Origin: Hamadaea sp.
Lineage (GTDB): Bacteria; Actinomycetota; Actinomycetes; Mycobacteriales; Micromonosporaceae
NCBI RefSeq assembly: GCF_013362815.1
Contig: NZ_JABFVK010000001.1
Span: forward strand, 156,557-220,556
Direction: 5' to 3'
Length of the DNA stretch: 64,000 bases
A model generated the notes under the pieces. The model did not search any database, was not told where the DNA came from, and saw only the letters and a program-made list of their open reading frames with translations. A program made the position numbers and the translations under genes. This document shows, piece by piece, positions 46,093 through 54,242 of this stretch (positions are counted from its first letter, which is position 1; each line of letters starts with the position of its first letter).

Positions 46093-47259
46093 TCAGCCGA
46101 CCGTCTTGACCATGACCGCGCCAAGGCTGGTCGTCGTCGTGTTGAACTGCCCGTCCCACGCCGACATCGGCGTGACTGCCTGGGTGAAGTAGCCGAAGAC
46201 GCACCGGCTGGTGAACCCGGAGCAGGTGGTGCCGGTCAGCCAAGACGCGGAGGAGCCCACCCCGCGGATGTTGTAGCCGGTGATGACGAAGGCGGCGACG
46301 CCGCGCAGCACGTAACGACCGCTACCACCGGAGGTACTCCGGCCGTCCAGGATGCCGACGGCGATCGGAATGTGGTTGGCGACGACGTACTGCAGCGTGC
46401 TGGCGCACCCGTTGGGGAGCGAACCACGAGGTGAACCGACCACGTCCACCCGGGCCTCGCAACCGGTCGAGGCCAGCGTGTCCAGCCAGCTCGCCTCGCC
46501 GTTGGCCCCCCACCAGTCGAACCGGCTGCTCCGGCAGGCGGACGCACGGTCGCCGAACAGGCCCGAGGTGTTGAAGGTGAATCTCTCCTCCACCGATGTA
46601 CCGGGGTTCCGTGGCGGCGCCTGGCCATAGCTCGTGCTGTTGCTGGTGGCGGTGTTGTAGACGTTCTCGCACACGGTCATCGCGAGGCCGCGGACCGGCG
46701 CGCCCCAGGCGACCCGGGAACAGGCCCCGACCGCCGCGCCGGAGGTCGAGCCGGCCAGCGTCCGGGCGAAGGCCGGCGAGAGCACATATCGGTCGGCCTC
46801 GTCGGTGAGCGTCCGGGTATGCACCTCGACGAAGCCGACGGTCGCCGGTGGAAGCGACGCGTCCTGGCACGCCGTGAGGTTGTCCGGATATCCACCCGCA
46901 CAGCTCGGAAGAAGATTGGCTCCGGTGCCCCGGACGGCGGTGTTCCCGCATACCTCGTGGACGTCGGTGAGCCCGTCCTTGGCGTTGCCGATGCCGTACT
47001 TCGCTTGCGCGGCAGTCGAGTTGTCGCATTCTCCCGGCCGATGTGCCGCGCAGTCGATCGCCACCGCGTAGGCGACCCCGTCGGCGGCGGATTGCAGCTC
47101 TTCACGCTCGGAGTACACCTGGCCGACGTCGACCGCCAACGCGGCCCCGGCGAGCAGGACGCCGGTCGCGGTCAGCAGCCCGACGAGGACCGCCACGCCG
47201 CCGTCGTCCCGCCGCAATCGGGCGAGCCACCACGGCCGTCGGATTCTCAAGCGCGACAT
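46093..47259 (-). CDS. tadG: TadG-like pseudopilin / Flp assembly protein
   Basis: A 388-residue minor component with an N-terminal Tad signature: basic start, DDGGVAVLVGLLTATGVLLA, then ALAVDVGQVYSEREELQSAADG, typical of TadG/TadE_N proteins. The large extracellular part contains twelve or more cysteines (for example EVCGNTAV, LLPSCAGG, NGCAS, GTTCSGFTSRCVFG), suggesting disulfide stabilisation, and is Thr/Ser/Gly-rich. The ATG at 47259 overlaps the tadE 3' end by 13 bp, indicating coupling. A longer frame upstream lies within tadE. Confidence 0.82.
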   Translation of the reverse strand: MSRLRIRRPWWLARLRRDDGGVAVLVGLLTATGVLLAGAALAVDVGQVYSEREELQSAADGVAYAVAIDCAAHRPGECDNSTAAQAKYGIGNAKDGLTDVHEVCGNTAVRGTGANLLPSCAGGYPDNLTACQDASLPPATVGFVEVHTRTLTDEADRYVLSPAFARTLAGSTSGAAVGACSRVAWGAPVRGLAMTVCENVYNTATSNSTSYGQAPPRNPGTSVEERFTFNTSGLFGDRASACRSSRFDWWGANGEASWLDTLASTGCEARVDVVGSPRGSLPNGCASTLQYVVANHIPIAVGILDGRSTSGGSGRYVLRGVAAFVITGYNIRGVGSSASWLTGTTCSGFTSRCVFGYFTQAVTPMSAWDGQFNTTTTSLGAVMVKTVG

Positions 47260-47684
47260 GGCATGACGCCCTTGCCGGTGACCGTCACTCCGTCGCTCCA
47301 GGATCCGCCGAAGAGGCTCACGAAGAAGCCGACCGGCGTGATCCACTCGAAGTCCATCTCGGTGTGGACGGTCGCGTCCTCGTTGTCGGTGTACGGCGGA
47401 TCGCAGAAAGTGCTCGGGCCGACCATCCGGATGCGCGGGTCCACCGCGACGACCCGGAGGTTCGCCGCCGAGGACCGGCCGGTCCTCGGCCCGGCCACCG
47501 CGGCCGCCCGGGCACCCTCGCGGGCCGCCTCGGTCACCTTGATCTGCGCGTTGAGCAGCCGCCCGAAGTCGACGGTGCCGAAGACGATCATGAGGAGAAC
47601 AGGAACGACGATGGCGAACTCCACCGCGGAGGCGCCGCGATCGCGGCCCCGGCGGAGCGGAGCAGGGCCTCGTCCAGCTCTCAC
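47247..47684 (-). CDS. tadE: TadE-family pseudopilin
   Basis: A 145-residue prepilin-like protein. A basic leader (PLRRGRDRGASAVEFA) carries the class III processing pattern (cleavage expected after G, then A-S-A-V-E-F), followed by the hydrophobic helix IVVPVLLMIVFGTVDFGRLL and the TadE-typical KVTEAAREGARAAAVAG. The GTG at 47684 overlaps the stop of flp2 as GTGA; this start removes about 70 codons of unsupported upstream frame. It should be processed by the prepilin peptidase at 48510-49229. Confidence 0.88.
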   Translation of the reverse strand: MRAGRGPAPLRRGRDRGASAVEFAIVVPVLLMIVFGTVDFGRLLNAQIKVTEAAREGARAAAVAGPRTGRSSAANLRVVAVDPRIRMVGPSTFCDPPYTDNEDATVHTEMDFEWITPVGFFVSLFGGSWSDGVTVTGKGVMPCRA

Positions 47685-47875
47685 GGGAACAGACCCGCCC
47701 CCGTCGTGAAGAACCCGGCGACCGTCTGGCCCAGAGCCAGCACGGCGCCCGTGATCACCGAGGCGATCAAGGCGAGGAACAACGCGTACTCCACCGCGGT
47801 CGCGCCCTGATCGGCCGGACGCCGCCGGTTCGCGTACCGGGCTCGGCCCGGCTTGACAAGGAACTCGGTCTTCAT
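47681..47875 (-). CDS. flp2: Second Flp-type pilin
   Basis: A 64-residue pilin. The leader is longer and more basic than in the first pilin (MKTEFLVKPGRARYANRRRPADQG), then the Flp motif ATAVEYA with conserved Glu5 and Tyr6, and a hydrophobic helix (LFLALIASVITGAVLALGQTV). The tail is short (GFFTTGAGLFP). ATG at 47875 behind an AG-rich stretch. It lies 111 bp after flp1 and overlaps tadE by 4 bp. Confidence 0.85.
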   Translation of the reverse strand: MKTEFLVKPGRARYANRRRPADQGATAVEYALFLALIASVITGAVLALGQTVAGFFTTGAGLFP

Positions 47876-47986
47876 TCTCGGCTTTCTGCTTCGCCCCCAC
47901 CGACGATTCGCCCCCCGGCTATGGGTTTGCCGACGCGAACGTGCGGGACGCCCCACGCCCCGCACGTTCGCTACCGACGCCTTCCG

Positions 47987-48166
47987 TCACGGCGTCGTGC
48001 CGTCGACGATCTTCTGGAAGGCGGCTGCGATGTTGCCGCCGAGCGTGGTGACGACGCCGACGATGACGGCCGCGATCAGCGCGACGATGAGGCCGTACTC
48101 GACCGCCGTCGCACCCTGGTCCCTGGTCAGCCACAGCGCGCGGGCCTTCGAATAGAGCTTGAGCAT
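47987..48166 (-). CDS. flp: Flp-type major pilin
   Basis: A 59-residue type IVb pilin and first gene of the polycistron. Leader MLKLYSKARALWLTRDQG ends in the class III cleavage site G-A, followed by ATAVEYG (Glu5, Tyr6) and the hydrophobic helix LIVALIAAVIVGVVTTLGG. Short mature tail with FQKIVDGTTP. ATG at 48166 with AGGGGG about 11 bases upstream; a GTG at 48178 sits too close to that site. The 343-bp region upstream should hold the operon promoter. Confidence 0.9.
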   Translation of the reverse strand: MLKLYSKARALWLTRDQGATAVEYGLIVALIAAVIVGVVTTLGGNIAAAFQKIVDGTTP

Positions 48167-48509
48167 GTGCGGGAGCACCCCCTAGGAGGTCCGGCGAGAC
48201 GCGCCGACCGGACATTGTGGAGACATGGTCGGCACAGCGCCGACTGTCACGGAGCTTGCGCTTCCGGCCGCACCGCCGTCAGTCAGGCGACCCGTTAGCC
48301 ACCGGCTCCGCCCAGTGCGGTGTACCGGCGGAACGGCTGACCCGGGATCATCCATTGATGCGAGACGATTGGGACAGTAAACGTTTGCACTGCCGCGAAA
48401 TATCGTCATCAAGCCGGGCAAGGCAGACGCCCGGATCAACGCTGGAAGCGGGCTGGGGAGCCGAGTCTAGTTCGCGACACCGCTCCTGCGAACGGCGTAC
48501 CGGCGACCC
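48167..48509 (-). promoter_or_regulatory. Presumed promoter region of the flp-tad operon
   Basis: This gene-free 343-bp stretch lies between flp and the prepilin peptidase stop. The most distinct feature is AGTAAACGTTTGCA at 48376-48389, containing the 8-bp palindrome AAACGTTT and closely resembling LacI-family operators. It sits 210 bp upstream of the flp ATG, allowing a long leader. The sequence is locally A/T-richer around 48355-48415. No confident -35/-10 pair was picked out. Confidence 0.4.
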
Positions 48510-49229
48510 CTATGGATGGGCGGCGAAGACCACCACGATGAGCCAGGCCACCAGCAACGCCGGGCCGAACGGCGACCGCGCCTTGCGTCCGCGCCGGATC
48601 AACGCGACCACCGCGAACGGCCCGTTCACCACGAACGGCAGGATCGCGCCGAGGAACACCGACGACCAGCCCGCGTAGCCGAGCACCAACCCGAGGACGC
48701 CGGCCAGTTTGACGTCGCCGAGACCCATCGGCGCGCCGGGCAGCACCGCGAAGACCAAGTACGCCAGCAGCAGCGCCCCGCCGCCGAGCCAGCCCCGGGC
48801 GTACTGGGGCCAGGTTCCCGTGACCGCCGCGTGCAGCGTCAGGAGCGCCGCAGTGCCGAGGAAGGTCACGAGCACGAGGGGATCGGGCAACCGCTGCACC
48901 TTGAGATCCACGACGGACAGCAGTACGCCGGACAACGCCATGAAGAGGCAGGCGATCAGGAAGAAGGACACCGGCAGCGCCCACGCGAGCAACGCGAACG
49001 AGGTCGCACCCGCCAACGCCGTCCACACTGGATTAACGGCCGACACCGTGCCGCACCCGGCACACCGATGCTTCAGGCGTACCCACGTGGTGAAGCTGAA
49101 CCCGCACGTGGCACAGGTGGAGCGGGGCGGCTCACCCCAGGCGACGCTGAACCGGTACGCGGGCCAGGCGGTGAGCAGACCGCCGACACCGCCGACGAAC
49201 CCGCACAGCGCGACCGAGGTGGAGGACAC
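48510..49229 (-). CDS. tadV: A24-family prepilin peptidase (TadV/CpaA, zinc-ribbon type)
   Basis: Aspartic membrane protease that processes Flp prepilins. The 239-residue protein keeps a cysteine zinc-ribbon loop (STCATCGF, HRCAGCGTV) as in PilD-type enzymes but lacks an obvious methylase function. Catalytic aspartates: D in LLSVVDLKVQRLPDPL and D in PMGLGDVKLAG (GxGD). About seven membrane helices follow the loop. GTG start at 49229; upstream codons run into the divergent promoter. It is upstream of and in the same direction as flp, but separated by 343 bp, so probably its own transcript. Confidence 0.88.
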   Translation of the reverse strand: MSSTSVALCGFVGGVGGLLTAWPAYRFSVAWGEPPRSTCATCGFSFTTWVRLKHRCAGCGTVSAVNPVWTALAGATSFALLAWALPVSFFLIACLFMALSGVLLSVVDLKVQRLPDPLVLVTFLGTAALLTLHAAVTGTWPQYARGWLGGGALLLAYLVFAVLPGAPMGLGDVKLAGVLGLVLGYAGWSSVFLGAILPFVVNGPFAVVALIRRGRKARSPFGPALLVAWLIVVVFAAHP

Positions 49230-49280
49230 GGCGGCACGATACTGTCTCGGCGACGGCGTGCCTAGTGAGGAGGACCGCCC

Positions 49281-49667
49281 GTGAACGGACCGAACCGGCC
49301 ACTGATGATCGTGGCGGGGGTTCTCGCAGTGCTGGGAGCGGCCGCGCTGACTGTGGTGGCGCTGACCCCGGACGACGGGCCCGTCCCACCACCCGCCCCG
49401 ACCGGTACGCACATCGTGACCGCCGGAGCAGTCGGCGCCCGGTTCGCCCGGACGGGCGACTGCCTGGTCAACGAAGGCTCGGAGGCCGACCCGGTGCTGC
49501 GGTTGGTGAGCTGCGCACCCGGGGCGTACGCCGTCCTCGCCCGGTTCGAGGGCGTCACCGACGCCGACCGGGTGTGTGCCCAGGTCGCGGGGTACGAATA
49601 CAACTACTCCTACGACAGTCCGCTCGACACCGAACTCGACTTCGTCCTCTGCCTTCGCCCCGTCTGA
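49281..49667 (+). CDS. LppU/SCO3897-like exported protein
   Basis: A 128-residue protein with an N-terminal membrane anchor or signal segment (LMIVAGVLAVLGAAALTVVAL), a Pro-rich spacer and a small domain with three cysteines in the pattern TGDCLVNEG, VSCAPGAYAVLARFEG, DRVCAQVAGYEYNY, ending DFVLCLRPV. That pattern resembles the LppU/SCO3897 group of actinobacterial exported proteins of unknown role. GTG start behind GGAGGA. Divergent from the prepilin peptidase by 51 bp, so the two promoters overlap. Confidence 0.65.
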   Translation: MNGPNRPLMIVAGVLAVLGAAALTVVALTPDDGPVPPPAPTGTHIVTAGAVGARFARTGDCLVNEGSEADPVLRLVSCAPGAYAVLARFEGVTDADRVCAQVAGYEYNYSYDSPLDTELDFVLCLRPV

Positions 49668-49701
49668 CCGCGCCCGTCTGACCGCCCCGGCCGACGGGCC
49701 G

Positions 49702-49740
49702 GCGCGAGGGCTCGGCGCGGGGGCTCGGCGCGGGGGCTCG
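49702..49740. repeat. Three tandem 13-bp units
   Basis: GCGCGAGGGCTCG (49702-49714) is followed by two copies of GCGCGGGGGCTCG (49715-49727, 49728-49740). A partial fourth unit leads into the family B palindrome. Located in the 213-bp gap before the DoxX gene. Confidence 0.75.
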
Positions 49741-49751
49741 GCGCGATATCC

Positions 49752-49808
49752 GGGGATAACGCGGTCTCAGCGGCGCGCAAAGCCGCGTTATCCCGGGTAA
49801 ACGCGCGA
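49752..49808. repeat. Dispersed palindromic element, family B copy 2
   Basis: GGGATAACGCGG (49753-49764) pairs perfectly with 49783-49794 around an 18-base loop that resembles the loop of the 22455 copy (CTC.GCG...AAA). A degenerate extra arm follows (GGGTAAACGCG, about 49795-49805). It probably terminates transcription of the LppU-like gene. Confidence 0.7.
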
Positions 49809-49880
49809 GCGCCCAACGCCGACCGTGAGGGGAGAGCAAGAACCCGCGCGAGAACGCCCGAAGTGGGGCAAGATAGCACC

Positions 49881-50348
49881 ATGGCACCCGTACGCGGCAT
49901 CGCCCGAGCCCTGCTGGGCGGAGTCTTCATCTTCTCCGGCGCCAAGGCAGTGCTGCGACCGGAGCGTTTCGTGCAGCGCGCGCGTCCGGTGACCGACCGG
50001 GTGACTCCGCTGCTGACCAAGGTGGACGAGCGGATCCCCGCCAGCGCGGAGGCGCTCGTACGCGTGAACGGCGCCGCCCAGTTGGCCGGCGGCCTGCTGC
50101 TGGCCTCGGGCTCCGCCCCTCGGCCCGCGGCGGCGCTGCTCGCCGGCACGCTGATCCCGACGACCGTCGCGGCGCACCCGTTCTGGGCGGCACAGACCAA
50201 GGCCCAGTACGACACCGACATCGTGCAGTTCGCCAAGAACTTGGCGATCTTCGGCGGCCTGCTGCTGGCCGCGGTCGACACCGCCGGATCGCCGAGCGTC
50301 GGCTGGCGAGTCCGGCATTATCTGGAAAGCCGCAAGTCCGACGGATAA
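49881..50348 (+). CDS. DoxX family membrane protein
   Basis: A 155-residue membrane protein of the DoxX group, which in actinobacteria is linked to redox homeostasis. Four hydrophobic segments: ALLGGVFIFSGAKAVL near the N-terminus (the DoxX FxxxG-like start), then AALLAGTLIPTTVAAHPFW and FAKNLAIFGGLLLAAVD. A conserved H-P-F-W after the third helix is visible. ATG at 49881; the frame extends six codons upstream without a ribosome binding site. Stand-alone gene. Confidence 0.8.
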   Translation: MAPVRGIARALLGGVFIFSGAKAVLRPERFVQRARPVTDRVTPLLTKVDERIPASAEALVRVNGAAQLAGGLLLASGSAPRPAAALLAGTLIPTTVAAHPFWAAQTKAQYDTDIVQFAKNLAIFGGLLLAAVDTAGSPSVGWRVRHYLESRKSDG

Positions 50349-50472
50349 GTTCGCCGATAACCATCGATGAGTGGCGGGAATCACCTTATCCGGCCAGCCC
50401 CAGTTAACCAGCTAGAAATGTCGCTAAACGGCGTGGGATCGGACACAGGCTGATAACGCGGGAGGTACGGGA

Positions 50473-52077
50473 GTGGCTCGGGGTTTTAGGCTGCTCTACG
50501 GACCTGGGAAGAACGTGCCATCACCGGACGGGAGAGCCGCCGCCATGCCTACCGGCCTGCGCGACCGCCTCCGCCTGATCCAGAGCCACCGGAGCCTTGT
50601 CCCGATCGGCCGGATTCTTCCGGCTCGCACCACCACGGGGACGCTCGTCCGACTCGGCATCGTCGCCGCGTTCTTCGTCGCGGCTTGGTACGCGGTGCAG
50701 ATGTTCGGACGGCCGTATGTGTTCTTCGATCTGAAGATCTACCACGGCGCGGTGGCCTACTGGGCCAATGGCGGAAGCCTGTACGACTACCTCGACCCCG
50801 ACGTGCCGCTCGGCTTCACGTATCCGCCGTTCGCGGCGCTCGTGATGCTGCCCATGGGGTATCTGCCCATGCTGGACGCGGCGTGGATCAATGTCGGGGC
50901 CAGCATGCTCGTGCTGACGGGCGTACTGGCGGCGCTGATCGCGCCCATCGCCGAGCGTTGTGGCTGGAAGCACCGCTGGTTCCCGATCGCGCTCGCCGTT
51001 CCGATCGCGGCAGCGCTGGAGCCGATGCGGGAGACCTTCGGCTACGGCCAGGTCAACATCCTGCTCTTCGGCTTGATCATGGCCGACCTCGTGGCGCTGC
51101 GCTGGATGACCAAGCCGCGCGACACCACGGGCCGGTCGATGCTCGTCCAGCGCTTCCTCAGCGGGAAGTGGGCCGGCGTCGGCATCGGACTGGCCGCCGC
51201 GATCAAGCTGACCCCCGCGCTGTTCATCGTCTACCTGTTGATCAGCCGACAGTGGCGGGCGGCGTGGACGTCGATCGGCACGCTCGTCGGCGTCAGCGCG
51301 CTCGGTTTCGTGTTCGCGCGGACCGAGTCGATCGCGTACTGGACCCGGGTCGTCTTCGAGACCAACCGGGTCGGCCAGGCCGACATGACCCCGAACGCCT
51401 CGCTCGCCGGGCTGCTCGCGCGCCTCTATGACCAGTCCACCGCGCCGGGGCTGCTGTGGATCACGTTCACGCTGGTCATCCTCGTGGTCGGGCTGTCCCG
51501 GGCAACGCACGCGCACGGCGAGGGCGACGAGCTGACCGCGTTCACACTGATCGGCCTGACCGCCAACGTGGTCAGCCCGATCTCCTGGACGCACCACCTC
51601 GTCTTCGTGGTCCCGGCCGTCATCGTCCTCGGCGATGCCGCGCTGCGCCGACGCGCCGCCAGCCGGGGCATGAAGCGCCGCAAGGGCTTCGCGCCGTCCG
51701 GCCTGGCAACGACCCGGCTGCGGGAACCCATCTGGTTCCCCACCATGGTCGGCTTCCGGCACGCGGCCGCAGCCCTCGGGCTTTACGTGTTGTTCCTGGT
51801 CTCGCCCATCTGGCCCTACGAGCACCAGCTCCCGGCCGTTTCGCACTACGCCGACGGGATGATCGGCGTACTGGCCGAGAACTCGTTCACGATCGCGCTG
51901 ATCGTGCTGGTCGCGGCGCTGCCGTGGCGTCCGGGCGCGGAACCGGTCTACCACGGCGAGGCGTTCTCGGTTCCGGCCGCCCGCCGGCCGGTCACGGCCT
52001 CGTCTCACCGGCTTCATGATCAGAATCAACGAGTACGCCAGGAGCCTGTCTCGGCGCATGTCGACGACCACGCTTGA
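50473..52077 (+). CDS. GT87-like polyprenyl-phosphomannose-dependent mannosyltransferase
   Basis: Polytopic glycosyltransferase of the GT-C fold, 534 residues, with about ten membrane helices. Features of the DUF2029/GT87 family: the first-loop acidic site FFDLKIYHGAVAYWANGGSL, GFTYPPFAALVMLP, WKHRWFPIALAV and the late TANVVSPISWTHHLVFVVP. Relatives such as PimE transfer mannose from polyprenyl phosphate on the outer face of the membrane. GTG at 50473 has GGAGGT six bases upstream and is preferred to the ATG at 50545. The C-terminal ~40 residues are hydrophilic and low in complexity. The next gene (moaCB) is 33 bp away. Confidence 0.82.
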   Translation: MARGFRLLYGPGKNVPSPDGRAAAMPTGLRDRLRLIQSHRSLVPIGRILPARTTTGTLVRLGIVAAFFVAAWYAVQMFGRPYVFFDLKIYHGAVAYWANGGSLYDYLDPDVPLGFTYPPFAALVMLPMGYLPMLDAAWINVGASMLVLTGVLAALIAPIAERCGWKHRWFPIALAVPIAAALEPMRETFGYGQVNILLFGLIMADLVALRWMTKPRDTTGRSMLVQRFLSGKWAGVGIGLAAAIKLTPALFIVYLLISRQWRAAWTSIGTLVGVSALGFVFARTESIAYWTRVVFETNRVGQADMTPNASLAGLLARLYDQSTAPGLLWITFTLVILVVGLSRATHAHGEGDELTAFTLIGLTANVVSPISWTHHLVFVVPAVIVLGDAALRRRAASRGMKRRKGFAPSGLATTRLREPIWFPTMVGFRHAAAALGLYVLFLVSPIWPYEHQLPAVSHYADGMIGVLAENSFTIALIVLVAALPWRPGAEPVYHGEAFSVPAARRPVTASSHRLHDQNQRVRQEPVSAHVDDHA

Positions 52078-52110
52078 GGCCTGTCCGGCGTGGCCCGATA
52101 GGCTCGGGAC

Positions 52111-53067
52111 GTGGACAGCCAGCCGCAGTTGACGCACGTGGACGCCGCCGGGTCGGCGCGCATGGTCGACGTCTCCGCCAAGGAGATCTCGGTCCGCAGC
52201 GCCACCGCGGCGGGCCACGTGCGTACCACCCCGGAAGTGCTGGCCCTGCTGAGCCAGGGTGGTCTCCCGAAGGGCGACGCGCTCGGGGTGGCCCGCCTGG
52301 CCGGGATCATGGCGGCGAAGCGTACGCCGGACTTGGTTCCGCTCTGTCACCCGATCGCGATTCACGGCGTGACCGTCGACCTCACTCCCGGTGACGACCG
52401 CGTGGAGATCGCTGCGACGGTGCGTACCGCCGATCGGACGGGCGTCGAGATGGAGGCGCTGACCTGCGTCGCAGTCGCCGGGCTGGCACTGATCGACATG
52501 ATCAAGGCGGTGGACCCGGCGGCCAGCATCGAGAACGTCCGGGTCCTGCGCAAGGAGGGCGGCAAGACCGGCCTCTGGAGCCGTGAGCAGCCGCTGTCCG
52601 GGGTCTCCGTCATCGTCGTCGTCGCTTCGACGCGCGCCGCCACCGGCGTGTACGCCGACCGCAGTGGCCCGATTCTCACCGGCGGACTCCGTGAGCTGGG
52701 CGCCGACGTGGCCGATCCGGTCGTCGTCGCCGACGGCGAGCCGTTGCGTATGGCGCTCGTCGAAGCGCTGGCCGTTCGGCCGGACGTCATCGTGACCAGT
52801 GGCGGCACCGGCATCTCGCCGACCGATCGCACCCCGGAGATCACCCGCGAGCTGGTCGACCGCGAGGTTCCCGGGCTGGCCCAAGCCGTCCGCACGAATC
52901 CCGCCGTCCCGACAGCCGCTCTGTCCCGGGGGATCGCCGGGGTGGCGGGCTCGACTCTCGTCGTCAATCTGCCCGGGTCGACCGGTGGGGCCAAAGACGG
53001 TCTCGCCGTGCTCGCCCGGGTGCTGCGCCACGCCGTCGACCAGATCCAGGGAGGTGACCACGGGTGA
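52111..53067 (+). CDS. moaCB: Fused MoaC-MoaB molybdenum cofactor protein
   Basis: A 318-residue two-domain enzyme. Residues 1-155 are MoaC, which completes cyclic pyranopterin monophosphate (MVDVSAKEIS, PLCHPIAIHGVTVD with the catalytic His-Pro region, GVEMEALTCVAVAGLALIDM, Lys in MIKAVDPA). Residues about 160-318 are MoaB/MogA, the molybdopterin adenylyltransferase-like domain (TSGGTGISPTDRTPE, then NLPGSTGGAKDGLAVL). GTG start. moeA follows with a GTGA overlap, and the three genes moaCB-moeA-moaE form one coupled unit. Confidence 0.94.
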   Translation: MDSQPQLTHVDAAGSARMVDVSAKEISVRSATAAGHVRTTPEVLALLSQGGLPKGDALGVARLAGIMAAKRTPDLVPLCHPIAIHGVTVDLTPGDDRVEIAATVRTADRTGVEMEALTCVAVAGLALIDMIKAVDPAASIENVRVLRKEGGKTGLWSREQPLSGVSVIVVVASTRAATGVYADRSGPILTGGLRELGADVADPVVVADGEPLRMALVEALAVRPDVIVTSGGTGISPTDRTPEITRELVDREVPGLAQAVRTNPAVPTAALSRGIAGVAGSTLVVNLPGSTGGAKDGLAVLARVLRHAVDQIQGGDHG

Positions 53068-54242
53068 CCGCACTTCCCGTCGACTGGGCCTCCGCCCGGC
53101 GGACCGTCTACACCCGCGCCGCTGCCCGGCTTGCGGCCGTCGCCGAGGTCGGCCTGGCCGACGCCGACGGACTTACGCTGGCCGAGCCGCTCGTTGCGCG
53201 TACCCCTTTGCCTGCCTTCACTACCGCGAGCGTTGACGGCTGGGTAGTGCGCGGCGCGGGGCCGTGGCGGGTGGTGGGCCGCGTGCTGGCCGGACAGCGC
53301 GCCCCGGAGCTGGTCGCGGACGGCACCGCGATGGAGATCGCGACCGGCGCGATGGTGCCGGTCGGCGCGGACTCGATTCTGCGCCTGGAGCACGGTGAAC
53401 TCCGTGACGAAGTCGTGAGCGGGACCCCGAAGGCCGAGCCGGAGTGGCGCGTGCCGGGGGAGGAGTGCGCGCAGGGTGACGAGCTGCTGCCGACCGGTAC
53501 GCCGATCACCCCGGGCGTCGTCGGCCTGGCCGCCAGTTGCGGCTATGACACGCTGCTGACCAGACGGGCCCCGCGAGCGGCGTTGCTGGTGTTCGGCGAC
53601 GAACTGCTCGATGCGGGCCTGCCCGGCCAGGGGCGGGTACGCGACGCGCTGGGCCCCTCGGTCCCCGCCGCGCTGCGGCGGCTCGGCGCCCACATCGACG
53701 GCTTCACCCGAGTCCCCGACACGTTGGCCGCGCATGTGGACGGTCTGCGCCGCGCGGTCGACGCGGGCAACGATCTGATCTGCACGACCGGCGGAACGAT
53801 GCACGGCCCGGTCGATTACCTCCACAGCGCGCTGACCGAACTCGGTGCGGAGTACGTGGTGAACACCGTCGCCGTCCGCCCGGGCTTTCCGATGCTGGTC
53901 GCGCAGCTGCCCGGTGGCCAGTTCGTCGCCGGCCTCCCGGGCAATCCGCAGTCGGCGCTGGTAGCGCTGGTATCCCTTGTCGTCCCGGTACTCGCCGGGC
54001 TGACCGGGCGGCCCTTCCCGGCACCGGCGCGGGCGGTGCTGGCCGAAGCAGTTCCCGGCCGCGGCGACTTCACCCACCTCGCCCTCGTACGCCAAGACTC
54101 ACCCGGTGAACCGGCGTACCCGGTGTCCCATGTGGGCTCCGCGATGCTCCGAGGATTGGCACAATCGGCGGGTTTCGCCGTCGTTCCGCCCGGGGAAAGC
54201 GGCCACCGTGGCGACCAGGTCGAGCTGGTGGAGCTGCCGTGA
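53064..54242 (+). CDS. moeA: Molybdopterin molybdenumtransferase MoeA
   Basis: Inserts molybdenum into adenylylated molybdopterin. The 392 residues show the MoeA order: N-terminal domain with LPAFTTASVDGWVV, the small domain with TAMEIATGAMVPVGADSILR, the MogA-like catalytic domain (LLVFGDELLDAG, CTTGGTMHGPVDYLHSAL, GLPGNPQSALVALVSLVVP) and a short C-terminal domain. The second domain's usual TGDEL motif reads FGDEL. GTG start overlaps the moaCB stop with GGGAGGT upstream; moaE overlaps its stop in turn. Confidence 0.94.
   Translation: MTALPVDWASARRTVYTRAAARLAAVAEVGLADADGLTLAEPLVARTPLPAFTTASVDGWVVRGAGPWRVVGRVLAGQRAPELVADGTAMEIATGAMVPVGADSILRLEHGELRDEVVSGTPKAEPEWRVPGEECAQGDELLPTGTPITPGVVGLAASCGYDTLLTRRAPRAALLVFGDELLDAGLPGQGRVRDALGPSVPAALRRLGAHIDGFTRVPDTLAAHVDGLRRAVDAGNDLICTTGGTMHGPVDYLHSALTELGAEYVVNTVAVRPGFPMLVAQLPGGQFVAGLPGNPQSALVALVSLVVPVLAGLTGRPFPAPARAVLAEAVPGRGDFTHLALVRQDSPGEPAYPVSHVGSAMLRGLAQSAGFAVVPPGESGHRGDQVELVELP

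Noticed and set aside
44111..46192. 693-codon open frame on the plus strand
   Set aside because: Runs antisense to tadZ and cpaB, which have clear motifs; no domain in its translation.
50521..53073. 850-codon open frame on the minus strand
   Set aside because: Low-complexity His/Asp/Arg-rich translation opposite the GT87-like and moaCB genes; a GC-rich antisense shadow.
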